Below are positions 48,166-63,163 of a stretch of 64,000 nucleotides of DNA, piece by piece. Under the pieces are notes generated by a model, which saw only the letters and a program-made list of their open reading frames with translations, had not been told where the DNA came from and made no database searches. This DNA comes from Sinohyriopsis cumingii. Its lineage: Eukaryota > Mollusca > Bivalvia > Unionida > Unionidae. Position numbers and translations under genes: made by a program. Each line of letters starts with the position of its first letter. The first letter of the stretch is position 1. The stretch spans positions 158,415,053-158,479,052 of the forward strand of contig CM068825.1 in the NCBI GenBank assembly GCA_028554795.2. Reading direction: 5' to 3'.

Positions 48166-49095
48166 ATTCCATGTTAGAGTGCAGTCTCAAAATCTGGTCT
48201 CCAATGATCTCAACTTCAAATATTTCTGCTAGCCTTTCAGTTGTTTGTTTAAAATGGTGGACAAAGACCTCTCTCACCATCCAGAGCAGACACCACATAA
48301 ATTAGATGATGTACATTTGGTACATGCAATGCTAGTTTCACATGTCCTCTATGAATCTTTTATATAAGAACATTTTGTGACATTGAAAAAAATTACTAAT
48401 TCATATGAAACACCAACAAACAAGTTGTAAACACGTCAAGTAAAGCACCAAAGTACACATCATGCAAAATTTCAACTTTGTCCGAGACAAAAAATATTTA
48501 CCAACATTATGTGTGACTGTAAGATCCAAGGCAAAGCCCATAAAAAAATAAAAAAATATGCAAATATCATATTATACTGGCATTACAGGTGAATGGTTCA
48601 AAATTATGATGAAATTTTATGGATTTTAGGAGCTTTTAACAATACCATAATGATAGCAAAGTACTGCAGAAAAAGCTTAAACTGGGTACTAAATAGCCCG
48701 CTGGTGCTGACAAGGGAGGTATTTTATAAATGTACGGGGGAAGAGATACTTCCCATTGATACTCTATTTAGCACCTATATTGTAAATAGGAAAAGACATT
48801 GTTTTGTCTTCAGATAGGGTTAGCTTCAGGTGACTGAGGGAGTTGATTCCAAACATTAATATGATCGGATAATTAATTCAACAGAGAAACACCAATCTGG
48901 AGTTTTGTAATTGTTGATTATTTTACTGAACACTAATATGATAATCTTTTAAGCATATAATTATAACGACTTTATTTTTATTCTATGACATGGCCATGTG
49001 ACATTGCTAAGTGTAATATGTAACAGTGTCACATGATTTTTTGTGTTAAGTCCTGATATTAATTTAGGTGAATGTTGTGTGATACAAATATTTAC
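48166..49095. other. Intron 4, right part, nothing recognised
   Basis: The minus ORF at 48008-48298 may be DIRS-related but has no readable domain. The remainder is AT-rich unique DNA up to exon 4. Confidence 0.45.
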
Positions 49096-49215
49096 CACAT
49101 CTTCCTTCACTTTCATCGGATGAGTCACCACAGTCATCCACCCCATCGCATGCTTTGTCTGAGCCAACACAACGGCTATTGTTACATGTCAGCATCCCTG
49201 AGGCTTCACAGTCCT
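49096..49215 (-). CDS. Exon 4: complete LDLa domain
   Basis: 120 bp: two bases, 39 codons, one base. The peptide EDCEASGMLTCNNSRCVGSD continues KACDGVDDCGDSSDESEGRC. Six cysteines have canonical LDLa spacing and the calcium site D.VDDC.DSSDE is intact, so this should be a properly folded, calcium-loaded ligand-binding module. The acceptor is GATGGTAG and the donor is GTAAAT. The single-exon, phase 1-1 layout is typical of shuffled LDLa modules. Confidence 0.9.
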
Positions 49216-49760
49216 CTACCATCAAGACAATAAAATTTATACATAATATGCACTGATATTCAACAGCACAACTTAGTTCAACCTGTGAATGCTAAATGAA
49301 GACAAAACATTTGATAATTCTGCAAGGTGTTTGTGTGTACAGCTTATTTTCATCACTTGGGATGGGAAAAATACTTGTGGAACAGAAACTTTACAGATAA
49401 TATTTATAAATTCAGCTGAACTTTAAACCAAAGCAAGAATATCCTTTATCGAACTGACATTTTTCTCTATAATCCTATACCCATCACAACTACATTCAAA
49501 TTCTCAAAGCTTTTTAATAACTATCTTTCATGATATAGTAAACTATTAAAATAAAAAACCTGGAGCATTGAATCATCTGCCTACAATTTGAAAAAAAAGT
49601 GGGTCTGAATTATGATTATATTGTGGGCTGATGGAGAATGTCAATCAATTTAACTGCTTGCAAGTGAAAATCTACCTGATTCTAGAAATGGGCTATTCTA
49701 ACATTTTCTTTCCTTGCTATAATAATTTACAAAGTGATTTTTTGTCTTTTGGCAACAAAC

Positions 49761-49926
49761 CTTTCGAAGGCATGCCTTTAAGCTCATAGTAGTCCATTTT
49801 GAAAGAAGTTGGGGGAAGTGGAAAATACTGGGAACTTCTATCTGACAAGTAACAATATTTGTCCACAGGCGAATATGAGAACGATCGGCAGACAAACTTG
49901 GTTGTCTGCACACAAACTCTTGCACA
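49761..49926 (-). CDS. Exon 3: second half of the PAN/apple domain
   Basis: 166 bp: 55 codons plus one base. It starts in phase 0 with CARVCVQTTKFVCRSFSY, the PAN signature of two closely spaced cysteines, then F.C.SF.Y, then YCYLSD, and later MDYYELKGMPSK. Four conserved cysteines can be seen. PAN modules usually bind protein or carbohydrate partners and occur in the non-catalytic part of proteases such as plasma kallikrein and corin; a specific partner cannot be inferred here. The acceptor is ATTTCAG. The donor is GTTTGT, a weaker but legal GT site, and the leftover G makes Glu with AG of the next exon. Confidence 0.88.
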
Positions 49927-50104
49927 CTGAAATTAAAAAATGAAAATTGAACCATTATGTCAGGCAATCTTAACATTAGGTAGCCACATGGTTTTTAGGT
50001 CATTTCATCTCAATATGAGTGGTATGAATCTGGATACCAGGTTAAAACTGATCAAGCAGCATTCATTTTTCCCTCAGTCAGAAGATAAATATTTTACCAA
50101 GTCT

Positions 50105-50282
50105 GTCTAAAGAAAAATACTGAGGCTTAATTTTATCCTAACCAGACTATGTACAGTGCATATATTTTACCCTGTCATGCTTAATTTCTATCCTAACTAG
50201 ACCATGTACAGTGCATATATTTTACCCTGTCATGCTTAATTTCTATCCTACCTAAACCACGTACATGCATATATTTTACCAT
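50105..50282. repeat. ~55-bp tandem repeat, 3 copies
   Basis: TTCTATCCTAACTAGACCAT, then GTACAGTGCATATATTTTAC, then CCTGTCATGCTTAA recurs. It sits between exon 3 and the large 54-bp array. Confidence 0.9.
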
Positions 50283-50289
50283 CAAGCTA

Positions 50290-53200
50290 AATTTCTATTC
50301 TACAGATATATGCATGGTCTACAGATACATACCAGAAACATACCATACAGATACATATATCATCCACAGATACATATAGATACCTACCAGATAATACCAT
50401 ACAGATACATATATCATCTACAGATACATACAGATACCTACCAGATAATACCATACAGATACATATATCATCTACAGATACATACAGATACCTACCAGAT
50501 AATACCATACAGATACATATATCATCTACAGATACATACACATACCTACCAGATAATACCATACAGATACATATATCATCTACAGATACATACAGATACC
50601 TACCAGATAATACCATACAGATACATATATCATCTACAGATACATACAGATACCTACCAGATAATACCATACAGATTCATATATCATCTACAGATACATA
50701 CAGTTACATACCAGATAATACCATACAGATACATATATCATCTACAGATACATACAAATACCTATCTGATAATACCATACAGATACATATATCATCTACA
50801 GATACATACAGATACCTACCAGATAATACCATACAGATTCATATATCATCTACAGATACATACAGATACATAACAGATAATACCATACAGATACATATAT
50901 CATCTACAGATACATACAGATACATAACAGATAATACCATACAGATACATATATCATCTACAGATACATACCAGATAATACCATACAGATTCATATATCA
51001 TCTACAGATACATACAGATACCTAAAAGATAATACCATACAGATACATATATCATCTACAGATACATACAGATACATACCAGATAATACCATACAGATTC
51101 ATACATCATCTACAGATACATACAGATACATACCAGATAATACCATACAGATACATATATCATCTACAGATACATACAGATACCTACCAGATAATACCAT
51201 AACAGATACATATATCATCTACAGATACATACAGATACCTACCAGATAATACCATACAGATACATATATCATCTACAGATACATACAGATACCTACCAGA
51301 TAATATCATACAGATACAAATATCATCTACAGATACATACAGATACATACCAGATAATACCATACAGATACATATATCATCTACAGATACATACAAATAC
51401 ACACCAGATAATAGCATACAGATACATATATCATCTACAGATACATACAGATACATACCAGATAATACCATACAGATACATATATTATCTACAGATACAT
51501 ACAGATACATACCAGATAATACCATACAGATACATATATCATCTACAGATACATACAGTTACATACCAGATAATACCATACAGATACATATATCATCTAC
51601 AGATACATACAGTTATATACCAGATAAATACCATACAGATACATGCATGGTCTACAGATACATACAGTTACATACCAGATAATATCATACAGATACATAT
51701 ATCATCTACAGATACTTACAGTTACATACCAGATAATACCATACAGATACATATATCATCTACAGATACATACAGATACATACCAGATAATACCATACAG
51801 ATACATATATCATCTACAGATACATACAGATATATACCAGATAATGCCATACAGATACATATATCATCTACAGATACATACAGATACACACCAGATAATA
51901 CCATACAGATACATATATCATCTACAGATACATACAGACACCTACCAGATAATACCATACAGATACATATATCATCTACAGATACATACAGCTACATACC
52001 AGATAATACCATACAGATACATATATCATCTACAGATACATATAGATACCTACCAGATAATACCATACAGATACATGCATGGTCTACAGATACATACAGT
52101 TACATACCAGATAATATCATACAGATACATATATCATCTACAGATACATACAGCTACATACCAGATAATACCATACAGATACATATATCATCTACAGATA
52201 CATATAGATACCTACCAGATAATACCATACAGATACATGCATGGTCTACAGATACATACAGTTACATACCAGATAATATCATACAGATACATATATCATC
52301 TACAGATACATACAGATACATACCAGATAATACCATACAGATACATATATCATCTACAGATACATACAGATACCTACCAGATAATACCATACAGATACAT
52401 ATATCATCTACAGATACATACAGATACCTACCAGATAATACCATACAGATACATATATCATCTACAGATACATACAGATTCATACCAGATAATACCATAC
52501 AGATACATATATTATCTACAGATACATACAGATACATACCAGATAATACCATACAGATACATATATCATCTACAGATACATACAGCTACATACTAGATAC
52601 ATACCATACAGATACATGTATGGTCTACAGATACAGTTACATACCAGATAATATCATACAGATACATATATCATCTACAGATACTTACAGTTACATACCA
52701 GATAATACCATACAGATACATATATCATCTACAGATACATACAGATACATACCAGATAATACCATACAGATACATATATCATCTACAGATACATACAGAT
52801 ACATACCAGATAATACCATACAGATACATATATCATCTACAGATACATACAGATACATACCAGATAATACCATACAGATTCATATATCATCTACAGATAC
52901 ATACAGATACATACCAGATAATACCATACAGATACATATATCATCTACATATACATACAGCTACATACCAGATAATACCATACAGATACATATATCATCT
53001 ACAGATACATATAGATACCTACCAGATAATGCCATACAGATACATGCATGGTCTACAGATACATACAGTTACATACCAGATAATATCATACAGATACATA
53101 TATCATCTACAGATACATACAGATACATACCAGATAATACCATACAGATACATATATCATCTACAGATACATACAGTTACATACCAGATAATACCATACA

Positions 53201-56200
53201 GATACATATATAATCTACAGATACATACAGATACCTACCAGATAATACCATACAGATACATATATCATCTACAGATACATAGTTACATACCAGATAATAC
53301 CATACAGATACATATATCATCTACAGATACATACAGCTACATACCAGATAATACCACACAGATACATATATCATCTACAGATACATATAGATACCTACCA
53401 GATAATACCGTACAGATACATGCATGGTCTACAGATACATACAGTTACATACCAGATAATATCATACAGATACATATATCATCTACAGATACATACAGAT
53501 ACATACCAGATAATACCATACAGATACATATATCATCTACAGATACATACAGTTACATACCAGATAATACCATACAGATACATATATCATCTACAGATAC
53601 ATACAGATACCTACCAGATAATACCATACAGATACATATATCATCTACAGATACATACAGTTACATACCAGATAATACCATACAGATACATACATCATCT
53701 ACAGATACATACAGATACCTACCAGATAATACCATACAGATACATATATCATCTACAGATACATACAGATACCTACCAGATAATACCATACAGATACATA
53801 TATCATCTACAGATACATACAGATACCTACCAGATAATACCATACAGATACATATATCATCTACAGATACATACAGATACCTACCAGATAATACCATACA
53901 GATACATATATCATCTACAGATACATACAGATACCTACCAGATAATACCATACAGATACATATATCATCTACAGATACATACAGATACCTACCAGATAAT
54001 ACCATACAGATTCATATATCATCTACAGATACATACAGATACCTACCAGATAATACCATACAGATACATATATCATCTACAGATACATACAGATACATAA
54101 CAGATAATACCATACAGATACATATATCATCTACAGATACATACCAGATAATACCATACATATTCATATATCATCTACAGATACATACAGATACCTAAAA
54201 GATAATAACATACAGATACATATATCATCTACAGATACATACAGATACATACCAGATAATACCATACAGATTCATACATCATCTACAGATACATACAGAT
54301 ACATACCAGATAATACCATACAGATACATATATCATCTACAGATACATACAGATACCTACCAGATAATACCATACAGATACATATATCATCTACAGATAC
54401 ATACAGATACCTACCAGATAATACCATACAGATACATATATCATCTACAGATACATACAGATACCTACCAGATAATATCATACAGATACAAATATCATCT
54501 ACAGATACATACAGATACATACCAGATAATACCATACAGATACATATATCATCTACAGATACATACAGATACATACCAGATAATAGCATACAGATACATA
54601 TATCATCTACAGATACATACAGATACATACCAGATAATAGCATACAGATACATATATTATCTACAGATACATACAGATACATACCAGATAATACCATACA
54701 GATACATATATCATCTACAGATACATACAGTTACATACCAGATAATACCATACAGATACATATATCATCTACAGATACATACAGTTACATACCAGATACA
54801 TACCATACAGATACATGCATGGTCTACAGATACATACAGTTACATACCAGATAATATCATACAGATACATATATCATCTACAGATACTTACAGTTACATA
54901 CCAGATAATACCATACAGATACATATATCATCTACAGATACATACAGATACATACCAGATAATACCATACAGATACATATATCATCTACAGATACATACA
55001 GATATATACCAGATAATGCCATACAGATACATATATCATCTACAGATACATACAGATACATACCAGATAATACCATACAGATACATATATCATCTACAGA
55101 TACATACAGATACCTACCAGATAATACCATACAGATACATATATCATCTACAGATACATACAGATACCTACCAGATAATACCATACAGATACATATATCA
55201 TCTACAGATACATACAGCTACATACCAGATAATACCATACAGATACATATATCATCTACAGATACATATAGATACCTACCAGATAATACCATACAGATAC
55301 ATGCATGGTCTACAGATACATACAGTTACATACCAGATAATATCATACAGATACATATATCATCTACAGATACATACAGATACATACCAGATAATACCAT
55401 ACAGATACATATATCATCTACAGATATATATAGATACCTACCAGATAATACCATACAGATACATGCATGGTCTACAGATACATACAGTTACATACCAGAT
55501 AATATCATACAGATACATATATCATCTACAGATACATACAGATACATACCAGATAATACCATACAGATACATATATCATCTACAGATACATACAGATACC
55601 TACCGTTTAATACCATACAGATACATATATCATCTACAGATACATACAGATACCTACCAGATAATACCATACAGATACATATATCATCTACAGATACATA
55701 CAGATTCATACCAGATAATAGCATACAGATACATATATTATCTACAGATACATACAGATACATACCAGATAATACCATACAGATACATATATCATCTACA
55801 GATACATACAGCTACATACTAGATACATACCATACAGATACATGTATGGTCTACAGATAGAGTTACATACCAGATAATATCATACAGATACATATATCAT
55901 CTACAGATACTTACAGTTACATACCAGATAATACCATACAGATACATATATCATCTACAGATACATACAGATACATACCAGATAATACCATACAGATACA
56001 TATATCATCTACAGATACATACAGATACATGCCAGATAATACCATACAGATACATATATCATCTACAGATACATACAGATACATACCAGATAATACCATA
56101 CAGATTCATATATCATCTACAGATACATACAGATACATACCAGATAATACCATACAGATACATATATCATCTACAGATACATACAGATACCTACCAGATA

Positions 56201-59200
56201 ATACCATACAGACACATATATCATCTACAGATACATACAGATACATACCAGATAATACCATACAGATACATATATCATCTACAGATACATACAGATTCAT
56301 ACCAGATAATACCATACAGATACATATATCATCTACAGATACATATAGATACCTACCAGATAATGCCATACAGATACATGCATGGTCTACAGATACATAC
56401 AGTTACATACCAGATAATATCATACAGATACATATATCATCTACAGATACATACAGATACATACCAGATAATACCATACAGATACATATATCATCTACAG
56501 ATACATACAGTTACATACCAGATAATACCATACATATACATATATAATCTACAGATACATACAGATACCTACCAGATAATACCATACAGATACATATATC
56601 ATCTACAGATACATACAGTTACATACCAGATAATACCATACAGATACATATATCATCTACAGATACATACAGCTACATACCAGATAATACCATACAGATA
56701 CATATATCATCTACAGATACATATAGATACCTACCAGATAATACCGTACAGATACATGCATGGTCTACAGATACATACAGTTACATACCAGATAATATCA
56801 TACAGATACATATATCATCTACAGATACATACAGATACATACCAGATAATACCATACAGATACATATATCATCTACAGATACATACAGTTACATACCAGA
56901 TAATACCATACAGATACATATATCATCTACAGATACATACAGATACCTACCAGATAATACCATACAGATACATATATCATCTACAGATACATACAGTTAC
57001 ATACCAGATAATACCATACAGATACATACATCTACAGATACATACAGATACCTACCAGATAATACCATACAGATACATATATCATCTACAGATACATACA
57101 GATACATACGAGATAATACCATACAGATACATATATCATCTACAGATACATACAGTTACATACCAGATAATACCATACAGATACATATATCATCTACAGA
57201 TACATACAGATACCTACCATATAATACCATACAGATACATATATCATCTACAGATACATACAGATACATACCAGATAATACCATACAGATACATATATCA
57301 TCTACAGATACATATAGATACCTACCAGATAATACCATACAGATACATGCATGGTCTACAGATACATACAGTTACATACCAGATAATATCATACAGATAC
57401 ATATATCATCTACAGATACATACAGCTACATACCAGATAATACCATACAGATACATATATCATCTACAGATATATATAGATACCTACCAGATAATACCAT
57501 ACAGATACATGCATGGTCTACAGATACATACAGTTACATACCAGATAATATCATACAGATACATATATCATCTACAGATACATACAGATACATACCAGAT
57601 AATACCATACAGATACATATATCATCTACAGATACATACAGATACCTACCGTTTAATACCATACAGATACATATATCATCTACAGATACATACAGATACC
57701 TACCAGATAATACCATACAGATACATATATCATCTACAGATACATACAGATTCATACCAGATAATACCATACAGATACATATATTATCTACAGATACATA
57801 CAGATACATACCAGATAATACCATACAGATACATATATCATCTACAGATACATACAGCTACATACTAGATACATACCATACAGATACATGTATGGTCTAC
57901 AGATACAGTTACATACCAGATAATATCATACAGATACATATATCATCTACAGATACTTACAGTTACATACCAGATAATACCATACAGATACATATATCAT
58001 CTACAGATACATACAGATACATACCAGATAACACCATACAGATACATATATCATCTACAGATACATACAGATACATACCAGATAATACCATACAGATACA
58101 TATATCATCTACAGATACATACAGATACATACCAGATAATACCATACAGATTCATATATCATCTACAGATACATACAGATACATACCAGATAATACCATA
58201 CAGATACATATATCATCTACAGATACATACAGATACCTACCAGATAATACCATACAGACACATATATCATCTACAGATACATACAGATACATACCAGATA
58301 ATACCATACAGATACATATATCATCTACAGATACATACAGCTACATACCAGATAATACCATACAGATACATATATCATCTACAGATACATATAGATACCT
58401 ACCAGATAATGCCATACAGATACATGCATGGTCTACAGATACATACAGTTACATACCAGATAATATCATACAGATACATATATCATCTACAGATACATAC
58501 AGATACATACCAGATAATACCATACAGATACATATATCATCTACAGATACATACAGTTACATACCAGATAATACCATACATATACATATATAATCTACAG
58601 ATACATACAGATACCTACCAGATAATACCATACAGATACATATATCATCTACAGATACATACAGTTACATACCAGATAATACCATACAGATACATATATC
58701 ATCTACAGATACATACAGCTACATACCAGATAATACCATACAGATACATATATCATCTACAGATACATATAGATACCTACCAGATAATACCGTACAGATA
58801 CATGCATGGTCTACAGATACATACAGTTACATACCAGATAATATCATACAGATACATATATCATCTACAGATACATACAGATACATACCAGATAATACCA
58901 TACAGATACATATATCATCTACAGATACATACAGTTACATACCAGATAATACCATACAGATACATATATCATCTACAGATACATACAGATACCTACCAGA
59001 TAATACCATACAGATACATATATCATCTACAGATACATACAGTTACATACCAGATAATACCATACAGATACATACATCTACAGATACATACAGATACCTA
59101 CCAGATAATACCATACAGATACATATATCATCTACAGATACATACAGATACATACGAGATAATACCATACAGATACATATATCATCTACAGATACATACA

Positions 59201-59469
59201 CTTACATACCAGATAATACCATACAGATACATATATCATCTACAGATACATACAGATACCTACCAGATAATACCATACAGATACATATATCATCTACAGA
59301 TACATACAGATACATACCAGATAATACCATACAGATACATATATCATCTACAGATACATACAGATACATACCAGATAAAACCATACAGATACATGCATGG
59401 TCTACAGATACATACAGTTACATACCAGATAATATCATACAGATACATATATCATCTACAGATACATAC
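50290..59469. repeat. 9.2-kb satellite-like array of a 54-bp unit (~170 copies) filling intron 2
   Basis: The unit is ACAGATACATATATCATCTA, then CAGATACATACAGATACCTA, then CCAGATAATACCAT. Length 54 is a multiple of 3, so ORFs of up to 501 codons run through on both strands. A variant unit with CATGCATGGTCTACAG occurs about every 0.2-1.4 kb. The rare variant TACCGTTTAAT occurs at 55601 and 57647, and ATACCGTACA at 56741 and 58787; both pairs are 2046 bp apart, showing a recent segmental duplication. Another set (for example ACAGATTCATACATCATC near 51093 and 54265) is spaced about 3.17 kb. The array's right end is the exon 2 donor itself. Confidence 0.98.
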
Positions 59470-59555
59470 AGTTTCTACTGGGACACCTTGATAGGCCTCT
59501 ACAGATGTCATCCAGCCTCGGAATGGAAACTTGTTGAATAGGGGGAGCTTGTACT
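59470..59555 (-). CDS. Exon 2: first half of a PAN/apple domain
   Basis: 86 bp: two bases, 28 codons, ending in phase 0. The peptide begins EYKLPLFNKF and continues FRGWMTSVEAYQGVPVET. Ending just before the first conserved cysteine, it matches the N-terminal strand and helix of PAN/apple modules, in which a V.S.E-type segment precedes C..xC. The acceptor is ATTTCAG. The donor GTATGT directly follows ACT and is itself the first unit of the 9.2-kb, 54-bp array that fills the next intron. Reading through the donor meets TGA after five codons, so intron retention would truncate the protein. Confidence 0.82.
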
Positions 59556-60799
59556 CTGAAATTTTTTAAATACATCTGCTTTAACCTAACATTATTGGAC
59601 TTCATTTGAATTTATCTACAATATATTCACTATTTTCATTCAGTTCTGCATATGAAGCATTGCAATTAATGTTATCAACATTTGTTTCTCATCTGAACCC
59701 TGACTATTTCATGCAATGAATTTGAAATTTTAAACACAGAAATTGCATACAACAAGTAAATTCACATATGAAAATTTATAATCATGCATGTGAAACTGAA
59801 TGGGAAATCGAAAAGAAAAATAAATTCTCAGCAAGAAAAGTAACAAATAAACAAATATGCATTTTTAACAAGGTAAATGTTAAAACAATACCATGGTAAA
59901 AGAACCAGCAATAACAGTTTAAAGGTCACAGTTCCATTTCACTTTGACCCACTTTACCTCAGTCAACATTTTGCTGCTTGCACTGCTCTTTGTACACTGT
60001 CAAGTTAAAATTTTGCTGTAATAAAAATTCTTACAAACTTTCACTTACCAATATGCTCATATGCTGAGCTAATAAAGAAACTGAATGGAAACGCAAGAAA
60101 GAAATTTACAATCCAACGTTACATATTGCCACAGAAGCAGACAATTAGTATGGCCATTTACACGATTCTCAACATTGGCACTAACAGAGTCAATAAGTAT
60201 TCTGCTTAATAGTGCTACGTATCAGACAGGGTGTACAGTTCCAATTTTTTATGGACCAGGACAAACAAAAACAAGGAAATCAATCACACAATATAGTGGG
60301 GATTGTATAAGTTAAAATACTTTAATAAAACTTATTCAACTTTGAACATGAACAGTTTTATACTTCAACAAGAAGTTGGGAGGAACGATAATGAAAACTA
60401 ATTTTGTTCATCTTTTAATATTTATTTTGGTATCACAAATGCTAATTTTAAAAATTTAAGTTTAGGAATGTAAAGGTTAGCTTACAAGTTAGATGCAATG
60501 GGAATTTTTGATAATATCTATTAGGATGAAGCACTGGCAATATATAAACATATATACCCCTAATTGCAGAAAACTGTTACTTTATTACGATAACAGTTTT
60601 TTTCACTCTTATGATCACAAGGTTTACACTTAGATTTTCAGATTTTACCCTGTTTGTAATAACAGAGCATATTTTATTCCTGGTTTTGAAATCGTATGGA
60701 GAACCCTGATAAAAGTTTTGGTATTTGGTATTTTATCAGAGCATTAGAAAAAGTCCTGCAACTTAAAATTAAGTTCAATTCAAGTTTAATGACAAACAA
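59556..60799. other. Intron 1, left part, nothing recognised
   Basis: AT-rich unique sequence; the 76-codon plus ORF at 60085-60315 has no family resemblance. Confidence 0.55.
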
Positions 60800-61738
60800 C
60801 AAGATTGTCAATGCATGAAAAGCCTGGGTAGTCAAATGACTGTCAATGCATGGAAAGCCTGGGTAGTCAAATGACTGTCAATGAATGGAAAGTCATGGTA
60901 GTCAAATGATTGTCAATGAATGGAAAGCCTGGGTAGTCAAATGACTGTCAATGAACGTAAAGCCTGGGTAGTCATATGATTGTCAATGCATGAAAAGCCT
61001 GGCTAGTCAAATGACTGTCAATGCATGGAAAGCCTGGGTAGTCAAATGACTGTCAATGAATGGAAAGTCACAGTAGTCAAATGATTGTCAATGAATGGAA
61101 AGCCTGGGTAGTCAAATGACTGTCAAAGAACGTAAAGCCTGGGTAGTCAAATGACTGTCAATGCATGGAAAGTCATGGTAGTCAAATGATTGTCAATGAA
61201 TGGAAAGCCTGGGTAATCAAATGACTGTCAAAGAACGTAAAGCCTGGGTAGTCAAATGACTGTCAATGCATGGAAAGCTTGGGTAGTCAAATGACTGTCA
61301 ATGAATGGAAAGCCTGGGCAGTCAAATGGCTGTCAATGAATGTAAAGCTGGGTAGTCAAATAACTCTCAATGCATGGAAAGCCTATATAGTCAAATGACT
61401 GTCCATGCATGGAAAGCCTGGGTAGTCAAATGATTGTCAATGAATGGAAAGCCACAGTAGTCAAATGACTATCAATGCATGGAAATCTTGGTTAGTCAAA
61501 TGACTGTCAATGCATGGAAAGCCTGGTTAGTCAAATGACTGTCAATGAATGGAAAGCCTAGATAGTTAAATGAAGTCAATGTATGGAAAGCCTGGGTAGT
61601 CATATGATTGTCAATGCATGGAAAACATGGGTAGTCTAATGACTGTCAGTGCATGGAAAGCTTAGGTAGTCAAATGACTGTTAATGCATGGAAGCCTGGG
61701 TAGTCAAATGACAGTTAATGCATGGAAAGCTTGAATAT
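60800..61738. repeat. 35-bp minisatellite, about 27 copies
   Basis: TGTCAATGCATGGAAAGCCT followed by GGGTAGTCAAATGAC repeats every 35 bp with many point variants. Confidence 0.96.
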
Positions 61739-62525
61739 TCAATTACAAATCTGAACCATTAGGCCTTCTGTTAGGTTTCAAAGTATCCACATGAAAAGCA
61801 AATGTTTTAGTAAATTGGATCTCTGGACACTGGGCTATAGGTATGGCCAACTGGATGGCTAGACTGGCTGGTCAGCATTACAGAATGATGAAATGGATCA
61901 TGAGGATTTAAAAAAAACCTGGAGTTACAGGCCTGAAAGCAATGCTTATTGATGTGGGGGTCTTAGGCCTACTGGGCTGCCTACATATGTGGGTATGCTC
62001 CCCATAAGTTCCAAATTATTCACAGAAGTTTACAGTGAATGCAAGGGCAAAAACTCTCAAATTTAGCAACTGTGCCATCACTTCCTGTAGTACTAACAGC
62101 ATCATGATGTTCCCAACTATGCTACCAAATAACACTGTCTTCAGGTGAAGGTTCAAGATATTGCACTTCTCCCTGCACAAAACTTCATATATTCTTTCTG
62201 AATGGATGTCTTGAAATAACAAAGATATTCATAGGATTCAGTACCAGATCAGAGGTGGGTGTTTCTGCCCCCCCCCTTTAAAAAAAACATAAACACATGC
62301 ACACGAACATGCAGTCACTTGACTCTCGAAATCTGACCATCGTTTTATTCTTGCACATGTTTACTGGGTGCTTTTTCCACATGTTGAGTAAATAATAGAC
62401 ACAAACACCTTTGCTTTGGTGCCCTTTCAAGTAAAGTCAAGGCCCTGTTGAAATTTTAGGAAAAAATAAAAAACATGATTTGATCTGGCCTTGGGATTTT
62501 AGGTGTTCGTACATCTGGTGGCAAA
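61739..62525. other. Intron 1, middle part, nothing recognised
   Basis: Unique sequence. A CCCCCCCCCC/TTTAAAAAAAA junction lies near 62263-62288. Confidence 0.5.
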
Positions 62526-62527
62526 TA

Positions 62528-62695
62528 GCAGTGGTCAAAGGGAGATAATAGGTAAGAATTTCTTAGTTTAAGTGGTCAAAGGGAGGTAATAGGTAAGAAT
62601 TACTTAGTTTAAGTGGTCAAAGGGAGGTAATAGATAAGAATTTCTTAGTTTAAGTGGTCAAAGGGAGGTAATAGGTAAGAATTTCTTACTTTAGT
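62528..62695. repeat. ~45-bp minisatellite, 4 copies
   Basis: AGTGGTCAAAGGGAGGTAAT followed by AGGTAAGAATTTCTTAGTTTA recurs. On the plus strand each unit contains AGGTAAGAA, a donor-like sequence, but the gene is on the other strand. Confidence 0.93.
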
Positions 62696-63163
62696 CTATA
62701 TAGTATATAGACATAAAATGCAAAACTGTCATCTTTTCAGTACAGTTAGATTTGGGAGGTAGTAGAGTTTATTTTCTTAACTCAAAGTGAGCTGGAATGT
62801 ATTCAAAGGAGATATCTGAACAAATGCAAGTTTTGAAAAATCTTTACTGGTACAAGAAAACATATGGATTATATGGATAAAGAAAAACTTAATGGATCAA
62901 GCATTAATTTGATATTTATATTCTTCATATTTATATTTCCTTATAATACAAAAGAAGAGTGATATATAAAATATTATATCAAATAAGGTATCAATATTTT
63001 GGTTTTTACTTAAAATCAGAACTGAAATGGGGAAAGCAAGTTTTTTAAACAAATAGTTTATACCAATTAAATATGCAAGACCCTAACTTATCATAAAATC
63101 TGGCATTAGCCGGAAGAAAAAAATACTTCAATTGTGGACTGGAGGACATCAAATGTTACTTAC

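Noticed and set aside
50290-59469. Many long ORFs on both strands (up to 501 codons) rich in YRYIYHLQIHTDTYQIIP repeats
   Set aside because: The 54-bp period keeps every frame open if the unit lacks a stop. The same region gives ORFs on both strands and lies in an intron, with no codon-level conservation beyond the repeat.
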